Below are positions 12,001 through 23,550 of a DNA stretch of 64,000 nt, piece after piece. The notes beneath the pieces were generated by a model. It saw nothing but the letters and a program-made list of their open reading frames with translations. It did not search any database and was not told where the DNA came from. Source of the DNA: Cardiocondyla obscurior. Taxonomy: Eukaryota > Arthropoda > Insecta > Hymenoptera > Formicidae. The position numbers and the translations under genes are program-made. The stretch's first letter is position 1. Each line of letters begins with the position of its first letter. The stretch is from contig NC_091865.1 in the NCBI RefSeq assembly GCF_019399895.1, forward strand, positions 10,173,001-10,237,000. The letters are read 5' to 3'.

Positions 12001-15000
12001 TATTAAAAAAATATAACTTGAGCCTTATAGAAATTTGTTTGCATCTTTCTTTCTTTTTCTCTTGTATTACGTGATGTTGGAGTATCCATGTAAAAATTAA
12101 TTTTTTTATATACAGGCCAACAAAACGTTCAGATGCCTCCACGTCCGTCGAGTAGCCAGTCGGATGGTAGTGGACCAGCACCACGCATGAGTCACTCTCC
12201 TATGACCACTCAAGGTATTAATTTTGTTTCTTTTTTTACGATTTAGTTTTTGTGGAATTTATTTATAAGTTATATAAAGTCAATTTTACTAATATAAAAT
12301 TTTGATTTATTTTAGGAGCATACCAACAACCATTGGGTCCTTCCCCACACATGCATAGCTACAAAATGAACAGCACTGGTCCTGGTGTAGTGCAACCAGG
12401 ACCTGGTTCGACGGCTCTCGGTGGAATTAGCCCAATGGGTGGTGGGATGGGCTATGCAGCTGGTGGAGCAGCTGCGGGTCAGCCTGGAGGTTATCATGCA
12501 CAATCTACGTATCCACCTCCGCGTCCTCACATGCAATTTCCACAGGGGTATCCAACCCCTGCAAACTCGCAACCACCACCCAATAATCAGTATCAGCCTC
12601 CCAACAGACCCAATAACTTGGTACAATATCCACCGTACACGGTAATAAACATTTAATTTAATCAACAACGCATAACAATGATTTATTTCTCATCGTTATA
12701 TTGATCGATTTTAACGTTGTTTATTGTCTTTCAGCATAAAATGGGCTTTAATAGCGTACCGCCGGGAATGCCACCGAGTCCAGGACCACCCCAGGTTTAC
12801 GGTGCTGGTGGAACAACCGCGATGGTACCACCGGGTGCTCCAGGAGTGCCTGTTATCGGTAATATGGGACCTCCAGCAAGTTCCATGGGTCCACCACCAC
12901 CGTCTCCTAATCACATAAGTAACCAGCCACCACCGCCTACCAGCTCGGCGGTACCACACTTACATACACCGGCAGCCACGCCGCCTCTTAATCACGAAGG
13001 CAGTCCCATGCCACCGCCGAGTACAACACCGAATTCACATCCCGCGTCAGCACCGACTCCTACCAGCCACAATTCCGCAGATCTCGCAGCTGAAACTTCC
13101 AACGACAGCGGTATAACCACGACCGCTTCAGGTGAGTGGAAATCTCTTATAATAAAAAGATAAATTATACATTTTTATCAATGTGCAAATAAATAATGAA
13201 ATTGCATATTTTATTCGTAGGTACGTCAGCTATAAATGTCATATCTACTTCAAGTGGTACTGTGACGTCTGTAATAACAACAGGTCCAGACGGAACGTCT
13301 CTAGATGAAGGTTCGCAGCAATCAACGTTATCTAACGCATCAGCTGGTAAGTATTGTCTGTAGATATGTTCTGTTTCATGATTTAATCTCATGAAATTTT
13401 AACGCAATATGAGAATCACTAGTGCAATTATTTTAACCAAATGTATTATAAATAGCCTCTGGTGAAGATCCAGCGTTTACACCAAAAGTGCGGAAGGAGA
13501 TGATGGGAGGATACCACAGTCATCCTGCGACACCGCAAAGCACTGTTCCGTCTCCTGGCGCTGCTAGCATTAATTCGATTCACGAAGAATATTCCGATAT
13601 GAACAGTCCTGGTTGGCCGCGTACTCCTGCTAGTCCCGTACGTATATTCTACCTGCATGCACTTTTATACGTGATACACATCTTAATGTGCTAAATTAGC
13701 AGTTAACTGATTACTTCAGATCAAGTTCGAATGCAATGTATTTACTTGCATTTTCAATATTTTAATATTTTACAGGTGTTTAACAGTCATGTGCCTCAAG
13801 ACCCGTACAGATCTAAGGTTATTGTTTTTCACTATAAATATTATTGTCGAGATATTCCCTTTTTTGCACTCCATGCTTTAGATATTTTTATTCTACACTA
13901 ACATTTCTTGCTTGGCACATATACATATTAATCTCGCAAATCATATGTCATATTATTATCCACAAAAATATAGCGTATGTATTTATTATTTTAATCTAAT
14001 TTGTAATTTGCTTATTAATATTTTAAAATCATTATTTAATAATACTAACGTAACATTTTTTTTGGTCAGACGACTGCGATAGCACACAATAATTAACTCT
14101 TTGTAAGATTGCAAAGAAATTATGATATAACCCACGCTTTAATAAGTAATATAGTGATATAATCCCCTACAAATATTACCATAGATTATTATACAATTTT
14201 TGCAGCAACTCGATAATATAATATCACGTTAATGATTTATCGAGACTATATACATACATCGATGTGGTTACTTTTTGCACTCGATATTTTATAAATTTAA
14301 TTTTTTATTTTGTTTCTCTATTTGCATAATAATAAATGTATTAATAATTACTGCATGCATCACGTTATTAGACTATATATAACGGATTACTCTAGTACAT
14401 TTAATTTTTAATAAATTATAATAAAATTTTATAAGTGTATTAAAAAAAAGTCTTCTAAATTAAAAAAAAAAAATTATTTTCTATGAACAATCTATGGATT
14501 GTATGTAGACTTGATATGAATATATGTTTTATTAATAGTAACAAAGTATAAAACAATTGTATTTAAGAAATGATTGCAATGCTATGAAGAAAGAATACCC
14601 ATATTCAGACTTATATATATATAAACATATATATATGCATGTTAGATAATGGTTACAATTGGGATTACGTTTGCAGCTTTGCAAGAATAATAATTGTTTT
14701 ATGTTTCAACTAGATTAATGATATATAATGAGACATTTTAAATATGTCAAATTTACGTATACTAATTTTACATGAGATTTTTTTTAGAGTGTGTTAAAAT
14801 AGCGTAATTGTGCGACTTTCAGAAGACAGATAGTCTGGCAAAGTTATACGAAATGGATGACTCGATAGAGCGACGAACCTGGCTAGACAAGCTGGTCAAC
14901 TTCATGGAAGAACGAAGATCACCGATTACTAGTTGTCCTACCATCTCCAAGAACCCCCTCGATCTATTTCGGCTTTACCTCTACGTGAAGGAGAGGGGGG

Positions 15001-18000
15001 GCTTCATGGAGGTATGCAAGGTGCAGTGTAGTTCCATCTAGCCCTTGGTGTCTTACATAGTTTTTGTATTGTTTTTATGTATTTTGACATTCTTTATATT
15101 TGCTCCGCACACTATATTTTTGAGGTGTCTTATATCGATTATTTTTTGTTATCTGTGCTCGATGAGTTAATCTTTTTCAAATTTGCATTGAGCATGTGAT
15201 AAAATTGTGATGATTTATTGAAATCGAGATTGAAAATTGCAATAATTTACATCGGGGAACACCTCAGAATACGCTTTGTTTTTACATCTACGTTGAATTG
15301 TGCATGATGTACGTATAGTTGTATTTTTTTTTTTTTTTTTTGCTATTAGTATCCTTTTCTCATAATCTGTGTCTGAACATTGGGGAAAAAAAAAAGAAAG
15401 GCTTAACATATCTTTTCTTGAAGTAGTTGTTCAACAGTCGAATATGGAAACCCTGATCTACAAACCTTGGTGCTATATGGAATTATTCTAATAGTCACTC
15501 AACGAAGATAAACTTTTAATGTCGAAATATTACAATAACGGTAATTCGTTCCGATTGTACTCTGTATTTCTCTTGTTTTTATTTATTTTTTTATTTCATA
15601 TTTGCATGCGTTTAGAGACTTCGCCGATTCATATCAATTTTTTGAGGCGACCTCAGGCCATAGAACGACGGCGATGCCTTTTGTATTATTACGTTTATCT
15701 ATTTCTTTTGGACATGCAGATCTTTTTGTCTGTGTTTGAATTTCGACGTGCAAATACTCTTTCGCGAACGTAGTAAAGAACGCGTCTGCGTAATTTCCTT
15801 CTGTAGGTGACAAAAAACAAGACGTGGAAGGATATAGCCGGGCTGTTAGGCATCGGTGCCAGTAGTAGTGCTGCTTATACTTTGCGCAAGCACTATACGA
15901 AACACTTATTGGCATATGAGTGTCACTTCGATCGTGGAGGTGTGGATCCGCAACCTATTATCAATCAGGTCGAGGCAGGCTCGAAAAAGAAAGGAACCAA
16001 AGGAACTGCTTCCGTACCATCGCCGGGTACGAAATTATTACATATACATATAATTTTATTTCTTTGAAATTTTTTAGGAACTCTTGTTTGATAAAAAAAT
16101 ATATTATTTGATCTTGTAGGTTCTTCCAATTCTCAAGACTCCTTTCCCGCTGCTGGATCAAGTAACACTTCCATGGATGGTTATGGAAGCTATCAGGGTA
16201 GTTATGCAGGCGGCACACCTGGTGGTCCATCATCAGAGTACACGCCACCTCCACCTAGACCACCCAGTCAAAGCAGCGCACCCTCCGCCCATCAAGGTAT
16301 GTTTTATCAAATATATTTATTTGCATTTCAAAAATAAGTATTATTAAGAATTTTATGACGAACATTTTGTTTTTAAAGGTATACAACAGGGTAGTTACCA
16401 GAACACAGGCTCTTATCAGAACTATCCACAAGAACAGTACATTCGGCCACAGGGAAACGCACTGTCTCAACAAGGAGAGTTCAATCAACCGTACTCACCT
16501 AGATCACATTATCCTCCATATGTACCGGATGTTGACAGGTAAGAAATATCGTACTTATGTTTTGTCATATATTGTGGAAAAAAACATTTAAATAATTTCG
16601 ACGTGTACAGGGGATACCCGGGTGGTAACATGCCACCGAGCAATGCTACTGGACAAGACATGTACAATAGATACGCTAGCGGTCAACAAGGTCCCGCTAG
16701 CTATCCCACGGGAACGCCTCCTAATGCGCGAACTAATAACTATCCGTCGGGACCGCAGGCTCATCCAGCTACTGTACAACAGCAAACAGCGACTAGCCAA
16801 CCTTCCTCGCCCTCGCAACCGCCGACTGTATCGTCATACTCGTGTCCGCAAGATTACTATCGACAAGAACAAGTAATATTCGATAAATTTATATTAATAG
16901 CTTTATAATTATGTTTTATGTTATTCTGTGTTCGTAATTAATACTTTTATTTTATTTTTTTTTTGTTTAAATTATTTTTTGTAATTTAAAAACTTTTGAT
17001 ATATAAAGCAGCAAAGTTAACAATCTTTTAATATTTATCATCGCATTACAGAGTGGATATGGAGCGCCCGGTGGAACTCAAATATACACTGGGACCGCAT
17101 CGGCTAACAAAAACATGCCACCACCTCCCCCGGGACCCACTCAGCCTAGACGCCATCCAGATTTTGCCAAAGACCAACAATATCCCCAATATAATCAACA
17201 ACGACCGGCTTATCCAGGTGAGAGATTTTAACAATTAAAAAAAACTATACGCGCGTTATTACATTTGAGGACATTAGTTAATTATAATAATTTTTTTATG
17301 ATAATTATAATTGAGTGATCTACAGCCGACGGCATGTGTCAAATTACTTAATACTACATTACATCAATTTTTTATATTAGAATAATCACATATCATTATT
17401 TTAAGATAAGTATTGCATGTTAAATAAGAGTGTTATTTTAATTACGATTAATTCCAAGAACATTTTTTTATTGCAGCATGGCCAAATACAACTAATCAGT
17501 ACAATAGTAATAGTGGAAACAACAGGGTTCAATACCCAAGCCAGCCGGCGCCGTCGCCATCTCAACAACCGCAACCGCCACAACCGCAACAAGGATCCCA
17601 AGTCGTCACCGCTGCTCCGACTGCTCCAGCAGTCGGTACTATGGCTAGTACTCAACAATGGGCTACCCAACAACCGAACAGGTCTTCGTCTCAACCGTCT
17701 TTGAACGCTATAGCGCATCCACCACCACCGTGGGATCATCGTTACACAAATCAACCGTCCCCTTTGTATCCAACGCCCGGAAGTCATCAGGTATGTGACC
17801 AATATTTCGATTAGTAATATTTTTTTACATGTTGTAAAATTATTTTACACGGGAAAAATTTGTTAATTTTATAATAAAAAGCGTAATAAAATTTATAATA
17901 TTTACTGTTAACGTAGCACATTATATATTATTTTTTAATTAGTTTTTATTTTCCAATGATGAAAGCAATGTATATTTTGTAATGTTACTTTAATTGAAAT

Positions 18001-20460
18001 TTTTTTTACACAAATAATACATTATCATATTTTTGGGCAGACTCAACTTGGAGTGAATCCTATGATCAGTCAGCAACCGACGTCAAAAAGAGAAATGACA
18101 TTCCCTCCTGACAGCGTAGAAGCGATTACACCTCTTTTGTACAAGCGACGAAAATTGGCGCGCGCTGACGTAGCGCCAGTAGAAGCTTGGCGCATCATGA
18201 TGGCTTTAAGATCGGGTCTGCTGGCTGAGAGCTGCTGGGCCCTCGATGTATTAAACATTTTGTTATTTGATGATTCTTCTGTGAGTATATTTTCTATTAC
18301 AATTAAAAAATAAACTAATTCTATAAAAAATTAAAAAGAAATATATAACAAATGTGTAAAAAAAAAAAATTTTTTAATCTAACGTTAAATTAAATAAATA
18401 TAAATCAATTATTAAGGATACCTGAATTTTTTGTTTAATAGGTAAGTTATTTCGGATTAACACACCTGCCCGGACTGCTAGACGTTCTGCTGGAACACTT
18501 CTCGCGTTCTCTCTCTGACATGTTCGAATCATGTGTAAACGACGACGATCGCTATTGCCAGGCTGCAGATGGTCCGGAGGTAGATCTCGGTGCGGTGACA
18601 CGCCCAATTGATTCCGAAGATCGGACGAAATTATTGTCGACATCGAATTATACGTATCTGTCGAGGAGAGGTCGCCCGGTCAAAATCGTTCCTCGGGACG
18701 ACGATCTATTTGTGTTGGACACGCGGAGGCCTTGGGATCATGAAGAGTGCGAATCGGAAGCCGAGCCGTGGCAAGTTGACGCAAACGCAACAAAATACAT
18801 CGTCACGTGTTTTCAGTCTGAAGTAGGCTCGGTGCCTTTCGCCCGTTTGCTAAGGGACGAGAAACCGCCACTGTTGCAGAAGGAAGTCGACAGTACGGAT
18901 TTGAAAGACGAAGCCAAAGCTGATAGCGTCGGTGGTGTCCACGAAACATTGGATTTTACCCACAAGTCTAGCGAACTTGGCGACAAGTTATCTAGTAAAG
19001 ATAGTGGCGAGCGTAAACAGCAGCAACAACTAGACAAGAAAAAGAAGACTCTCAGTGACGTGCTGTCGAGGATCAAGAAAGAACCCGTAGAAATGAATGA
19101 TCTCACGAGGGAACTGTTTAAGAAAAAGAACGACGGCTTTAAGAAGGATTGCGACAGCGAAGTGACGAAAGCAAACAACAATATAGGTGAGCACTTTGGC
19201 AGTGATGTGTCAAAGAACGACGAGGACTCGTTGCCGACGCAAAATGGACTGAATGAAACGACAACGACGGCAACAGCGACAGCCACAGTGACATCAGGCA
19301 ATATCGACAACACTTTAGACAAAACTGAGATCAAGACAGAAACGCCAGAAGAACAAGAAGTAGGAACGACCAGAGACGACAAGGAGGGACCAAGATTAAA
19401 AATAAGAGATCCGGCGGGAACGCTGAAACGACGGAGGATAAGCGACTACGAGGACGAGAGCTACTCGAGAGACGAAGCGAGTCTCTATCTAGTAACAGAG
19501 ACACAGGATAATTTGGCCCGTCGTTGCGTATGCCTGTCGACAATCTTGAGGAATCTCACCTTCATCCCCGGCAACGAGGCGGAATTCGCGAAGAACGTTA
19601 CGTTCCTCAGTTTACTTGGCAAATTGTTGCTGCTACACCACGAACATCCGATACGGGCGCAGAAGACGCGTAATTACGATCGCGAGGAGGACGCGGATTT
19701 TGCGGACTCGTGTAGCAGTCTTCAGGGCGAGGGCGAGTGGTGGTGGGATTTCCTTCATCATGTGAGGGAGAACGTTCTCGTTATGGCCGCCAATATATCT
19801 GGCCATATGGATCTGAGCCAGCATCCGGAGGAGATATCACGGCCGGTACTTGACGGCCTCTTGCATTGGGCCGTATGCCCGGCCGCACACGGTCAAGATC
19901 CCTTCCCGACGGTCGGCCCGAACTCCTCGCTGTCGCCGCAAAGACTTGCGCTCGAAGCATTATGCAAGTTATGCGTGACCGAATGCAACGTTGACTTGGT
20001 AGTGGCGACGCCCCCGTACTCACGCCTACAGAGACTATGCTCGGTGCTGACCAGGCTCCTCTGCCGCAGCGAAGAACAGGTGTTGCGCGAGTTTGGCGTG
20101 AATCTGTTGCACTTCCTATCGGCCGCAGATAGCGGCGTCGCGCGCACCATCGCCCTACAGACGCCGTGTGTCGCGCTGCTCGTCGCGTTTATCGAGCAGG
20201 CCGAGTCAAGTGCACTCGGCGTCGCTAATCAGCATGGTCTCGCGGCTCTACGTGAAAATCCCGAATCGATGGGCACCAGCCTCGACATGTTGCGACGTGC
20301 GGCCGGTACGCTTCTTAACCTCGCCAGGCATCCGGATAACCGAACTCTCCTTCTGCAACACGAATCCCGTCTACTCGCCTTGGTGATGAGCCAGATCCTG
20401 GATCAACAAGTCGCCGCAATAGTCGCGCGTGTATTGTTTCAGTGTTCGAGGGGCACGTAA
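3051..20460 (+). CDS. osa: Trithorax-group protein osa (ARID1/BAF250), SWI/SNF subunit
   Basis: Twenty coding exons join without a frame break (6288 nt, about 2095 residues): 3051-3896, 4087-4209, 4306-4512, 5151-5210, 11628-11760, 12116-12214, 12316-12641, 12735-13131, 13221-13346, 13456-13637, 13776-13817, 14823-15011, 15807-16026, 16120-16296, 16379-16538, 16611-16872, 17052-17217, 17477-17790, 18041-18280, 18442-20460. The N-terminal half is Pro/Gln/Gly/Ser-rich. Exons 12-13 encode the ARID DNA-binding domain (about residues 850-965; EMDDSIERRTWLDKL, NPLDLFRLYLYVKERGGF, WKDIAGLLGIG, LRKHYTKHLLAYE). The last two exons carry the BAF250 C-terminal domain (EAWRIMMALRSGLLAESCWA, FGLTHLPGLLDVLLEHF), a lysine/acid-rich linker and helical repeats. 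Osa defines the BAP form of the Brahma chromatin remodeller and acts in the nucleus. The start is the first ATG after an in-frame stop. Most other small ORFs across the span are intronic. Confidence 0.93.
7466..7490. repeat. CT simple repeat in osa intron 4
   Basis: A short pure CT dinucleotide run within the CpG-dense intron; its complement is a GAGA-type tract. Confidence 0.6.
9671..9692. repeat. GA simple repeat in osa intron 4
   Basis: About eleven GA units in the CpG-dense zone; compatible with a GAGA-type promoter element. Confidence 0.6.
10740..11040 (+). promoter_or_regulatory. Candidate alternative 5' exon of osa ending at a strong donor
   Basis: The sequence TATCGAAGAG/GTGAGCTC at 11031-11048 is an excellent splice donor at the downstream edge of the CpG-rich zone, 587 bp before the osa exon at 11628. 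Splicing there would give a shorter osa transcript lacking the first four coding exons. One frame ending at 11040 is continuous with the 11628 exon, but it has no ATG after its upstream stop, so the exon is more likely untranslated. This is inference. Confidence 0.3.
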
Positions 20461-23260
20461 CTCTGTCGTTGGTCGAGACACTATTACACGATTCGTGCGG
20501 ATATGTTAACAGTGCCGACGATGACGACGACGATGATGAGTAAACGCACGCAATAGCGACGATAATGCAGTTGCACGACAACGCACGGACGACTGTAGTG
20601 TGTTAAAAAGAACGGGACATGTACGGGGAGAGCGGGAGATTTTTAGACGGATACATGTGACAGAAAGACGAGGAAGAGTGAGAGACACGCGCGACGTGAT
20701 AGAGAGAAGTGCACGAGTGAAGGAACAAAAGTGCTGATGATGAAAAGCCATGGCAGCGCAGTTGTAGTTTTATATCGATTAAACAGGAAGTAAGAAAGTT
20801 TAATTATTGGTGTTAGCGTGTAGGTATACCCGATGCGATCTCCGCCCGTCGGTATACCTTCCCCTTCGATGAATTGGAATAATATCGATAGTGTAAGATA
20901 TTTCATAGTTAATGAAAGAAAAAAAAAATGGTATACACACATAGAGAGACACACGGATTAACATACGGACATTTACAATATACATCTATACTTTCAAAAT
21001 ATGTAGACGACACGGATTCACACATAAGACATGTGACGTAATACAGATACAGGTCACACACGCACATCTACACATACACTCATACATACATACACACAAA
21101 CACATGCATACGCAGTAAAAAATAAAACGGACTTTCAAGAGACAACGGTCAGCTGCATAATAATATATATACCAAGAATCATGTCGGCGAACCTTAATGG
21201 TGCGATGTGGAATGATATATCGGATGATATATATAAATATTAAACGATAATATAATGCAAATTTTTATATTTGCATGTTTTGTGCTGTAATTAGCGAGTA
21301 ATTAAGATATTTTGTAGATAACACACTTCCATTTGAATCTTATTCGATTTTCGTGCTGCGGCTACGGTGGCGCAAATATATGTTTGCGGCTGCAAAGCCG
21401 CAAGAAGTCTCGATTTTAGAAGCACAGGCAGAAACTAGAACTGAAGAAAGACATTGCTAGAAGAGAAAAAAAAATAATATACGTGTGATAAAGCCGCTGA
21501 TTGAGAGGGAAGAATAGCAGAAAGAAAGAAAGCGTGAGAGCGAGAGGAAAAGAAGGAGCGAGGAAGCGTGCATGCGTGCGTACATGTTTATGTATTTGTG
21601 TATTGCGTGCATGCATGTATGTATCTATGTATGTATATGTATGTATGATGAAACCTGTAGGGAGAAAGAAAGAAAGAAAAAAAAAAAAATAAAAGGGAAA
21701 GAAATAGACAGGAAAGCGGAGATGAAAGAAAAGAAAGAAAATGAGAAAATGGTGAGATAGAATGTAGGGGGACAGAGATACTGCAGCCCTCTTTTATTCT
21801 GAAATTATCCTGACTGGACTGTCACTCTATTCTAGACTTCCCCTTCGGTACTCTTACACTAATAACGAAATGCCGTTGTATGTTCCACGCGCACTGGTTT
21901 CATTTGCTTTTCCCCATTGTACGTAACGCAGCAAAGTTACTACCAGTAAAACGGAAACGAGAAAAGATTTCCAATTTTCCAAGGGAAAAAGACAGCTGTT
22001 CCAGAATAGAGAGGAGATTCAGAGTAAAGCAGGTCTATGAAGCACATGTCCGCCTTTATATAAGTGCGCGCGAGAGATGCATGCATGTGTGCGTGTTTAA
22101 TATATCGCGCGAGTGCGATATACGTGCATACGATGCTTCGAAAAACGGAGGATCTATAATTGCGCGTATTAATATAAAAAAAAAAAAATGATTTAGAGAG
22201 AAGAGAAATGCGTGCATGTGTGTGCATGTATGAATGCACGGATGATGGGGGTGCCGGTAGAAAAGGGGGTGGGGACAGTGTCTGTGAAAAGAGAAAGAAC
22301 ACAAATATAGCTTGCGAAACTAAGGTAACTGATTAATTTAAGTAGTTATTTAAATTACAGTTTAATTTTACAGTAATTACCTAAATTCACATAGGAGATT
22401 TTTCAGTTTCAATAATTGTTTCCTTTTTTTTTCTTTTCAATGGCTTTTTTTCGAAGAGGGATTTGAAAGTAGCGAAACTACTACTAACTGCAGTCTTTTT
22501 GGAATAAACGTATTTATAAACGTAATTAAACGCCGTTGTGATAACAAAAAAAAAAAAAAGAAAATATAAAGAAAAAAGGACGAAGAGGCGGAAAATAAGA
22601 AAACCATCATTGTAGAAGCAGATGAAACCGATTTTGGGCGATAATGTAGAAACGAATATATTAAAAAGATAAAACAAGAGGATTTTTAAATTTAAGCTCG
22701 ATCGTGCCATTAAACGATTCTAATGGGAATATATTTATAACCAAGATTTTATGCTTTTTCAAAGCGCGCATATACGTTATTGTAAAACTAACAAATACCG
22801 ATTGTCAGCTTGCACATATTTTGACGATTCTTACGATACATACATGTAATTGTAAACTCCCACTCTCACGAACATTTACACAGCAGTTGCAAGGAAGAGA
22901 GAGATAGAGAAAGAGACGCATTCAAACTCGTCGTCGCACACCTTCCACTGGTATACTTCCTCGTTTCGTAGAGAGAATGAATTTAAGAGAGATGGAATGA
23001 AACGATTTAGTTTTCACATACGACGTGTAGACGTTTAAAACGACTCGAATTCATGCGAAGAGATACGATATAGAAGCGTGTTGAGATAAGTTAAACAGAA
23101 CACTTTCCCTGGTCCCAGCTTCTCCCCGACCCCAAAGTATCCTATTCTATAGATATCTAAATACATGTAGTTCTTAAATTATTTACTTTAGTTCGAGTGG
23201 AGATGCCTGTAAGTGTAATTTACTAAGACTTTTTGTAAATAAATTATGAAATAAACTAGA
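20461..23260 (+). other. Long 3' UTR of osa
   Basis: No gene is visible between the osa stop and the convergent VPS13 stop. The stretch holds CA-rich (21057-21120), TATG-rich (21595-21650) and purine-rich low-complexity segments. Two AATAAA signals at 23238-23243 and 23250-23255 make a plausible polyadenylation site, implying a 3' UTR of about 2.8 kb. The extent is inferred. Confidence 0.45.
23238..23255 (+). terminator. Tandem AATAAA polyadenylation signals for osa
   Basis: Two AATAAA hexamers lie 12 bp apart, about 2.8 kb after the osa stop and 300 bp before the opposing VPS13 stop codon. Use by osa is inferred from position. Confidence 0.4.
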
Positions 23261-23358
23261 CGTACTTTATCCAAGACGAAGATGCGATCTGACTTTGGCA
23301 AGATACAATGATAATGATGATAATAACATTAATAAAAAAAAAATGTAGGGCATTAGAG

Positions 23359-23361
<3 letters not shown>

Positions 23362-23407
<46 letters not shown>
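23362..23407. repeat. TA microsatellite between osa and VPS13
   Basis: A nearly pure AT dinucleotide run in the roughly 300 bp convergent gap between the osa polyadenylation signals and the VPS13 stop. Confidence 0.8.
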
Positions 23408-23550
23408 CATAGAGTTTTTTCTTTTTCTTTTTTGCATTCACCGTATAGACTTTTATTACACCGAACTAAATATGTAAATACACTGATCTCTTCATCCTCT
23501 TTGCTCTTTGTTTCTTCCTTACGATAGCCTTGTCAACGAACTCCATATTC

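Noticed and set aside
21057..21660. CA- and TATG-rich runs considered as a satellite or mobile-element end
   Set aside because: Imperfect simple repeats within the osa 3' UTR, without terminal inverted repeats or target-site duplication.
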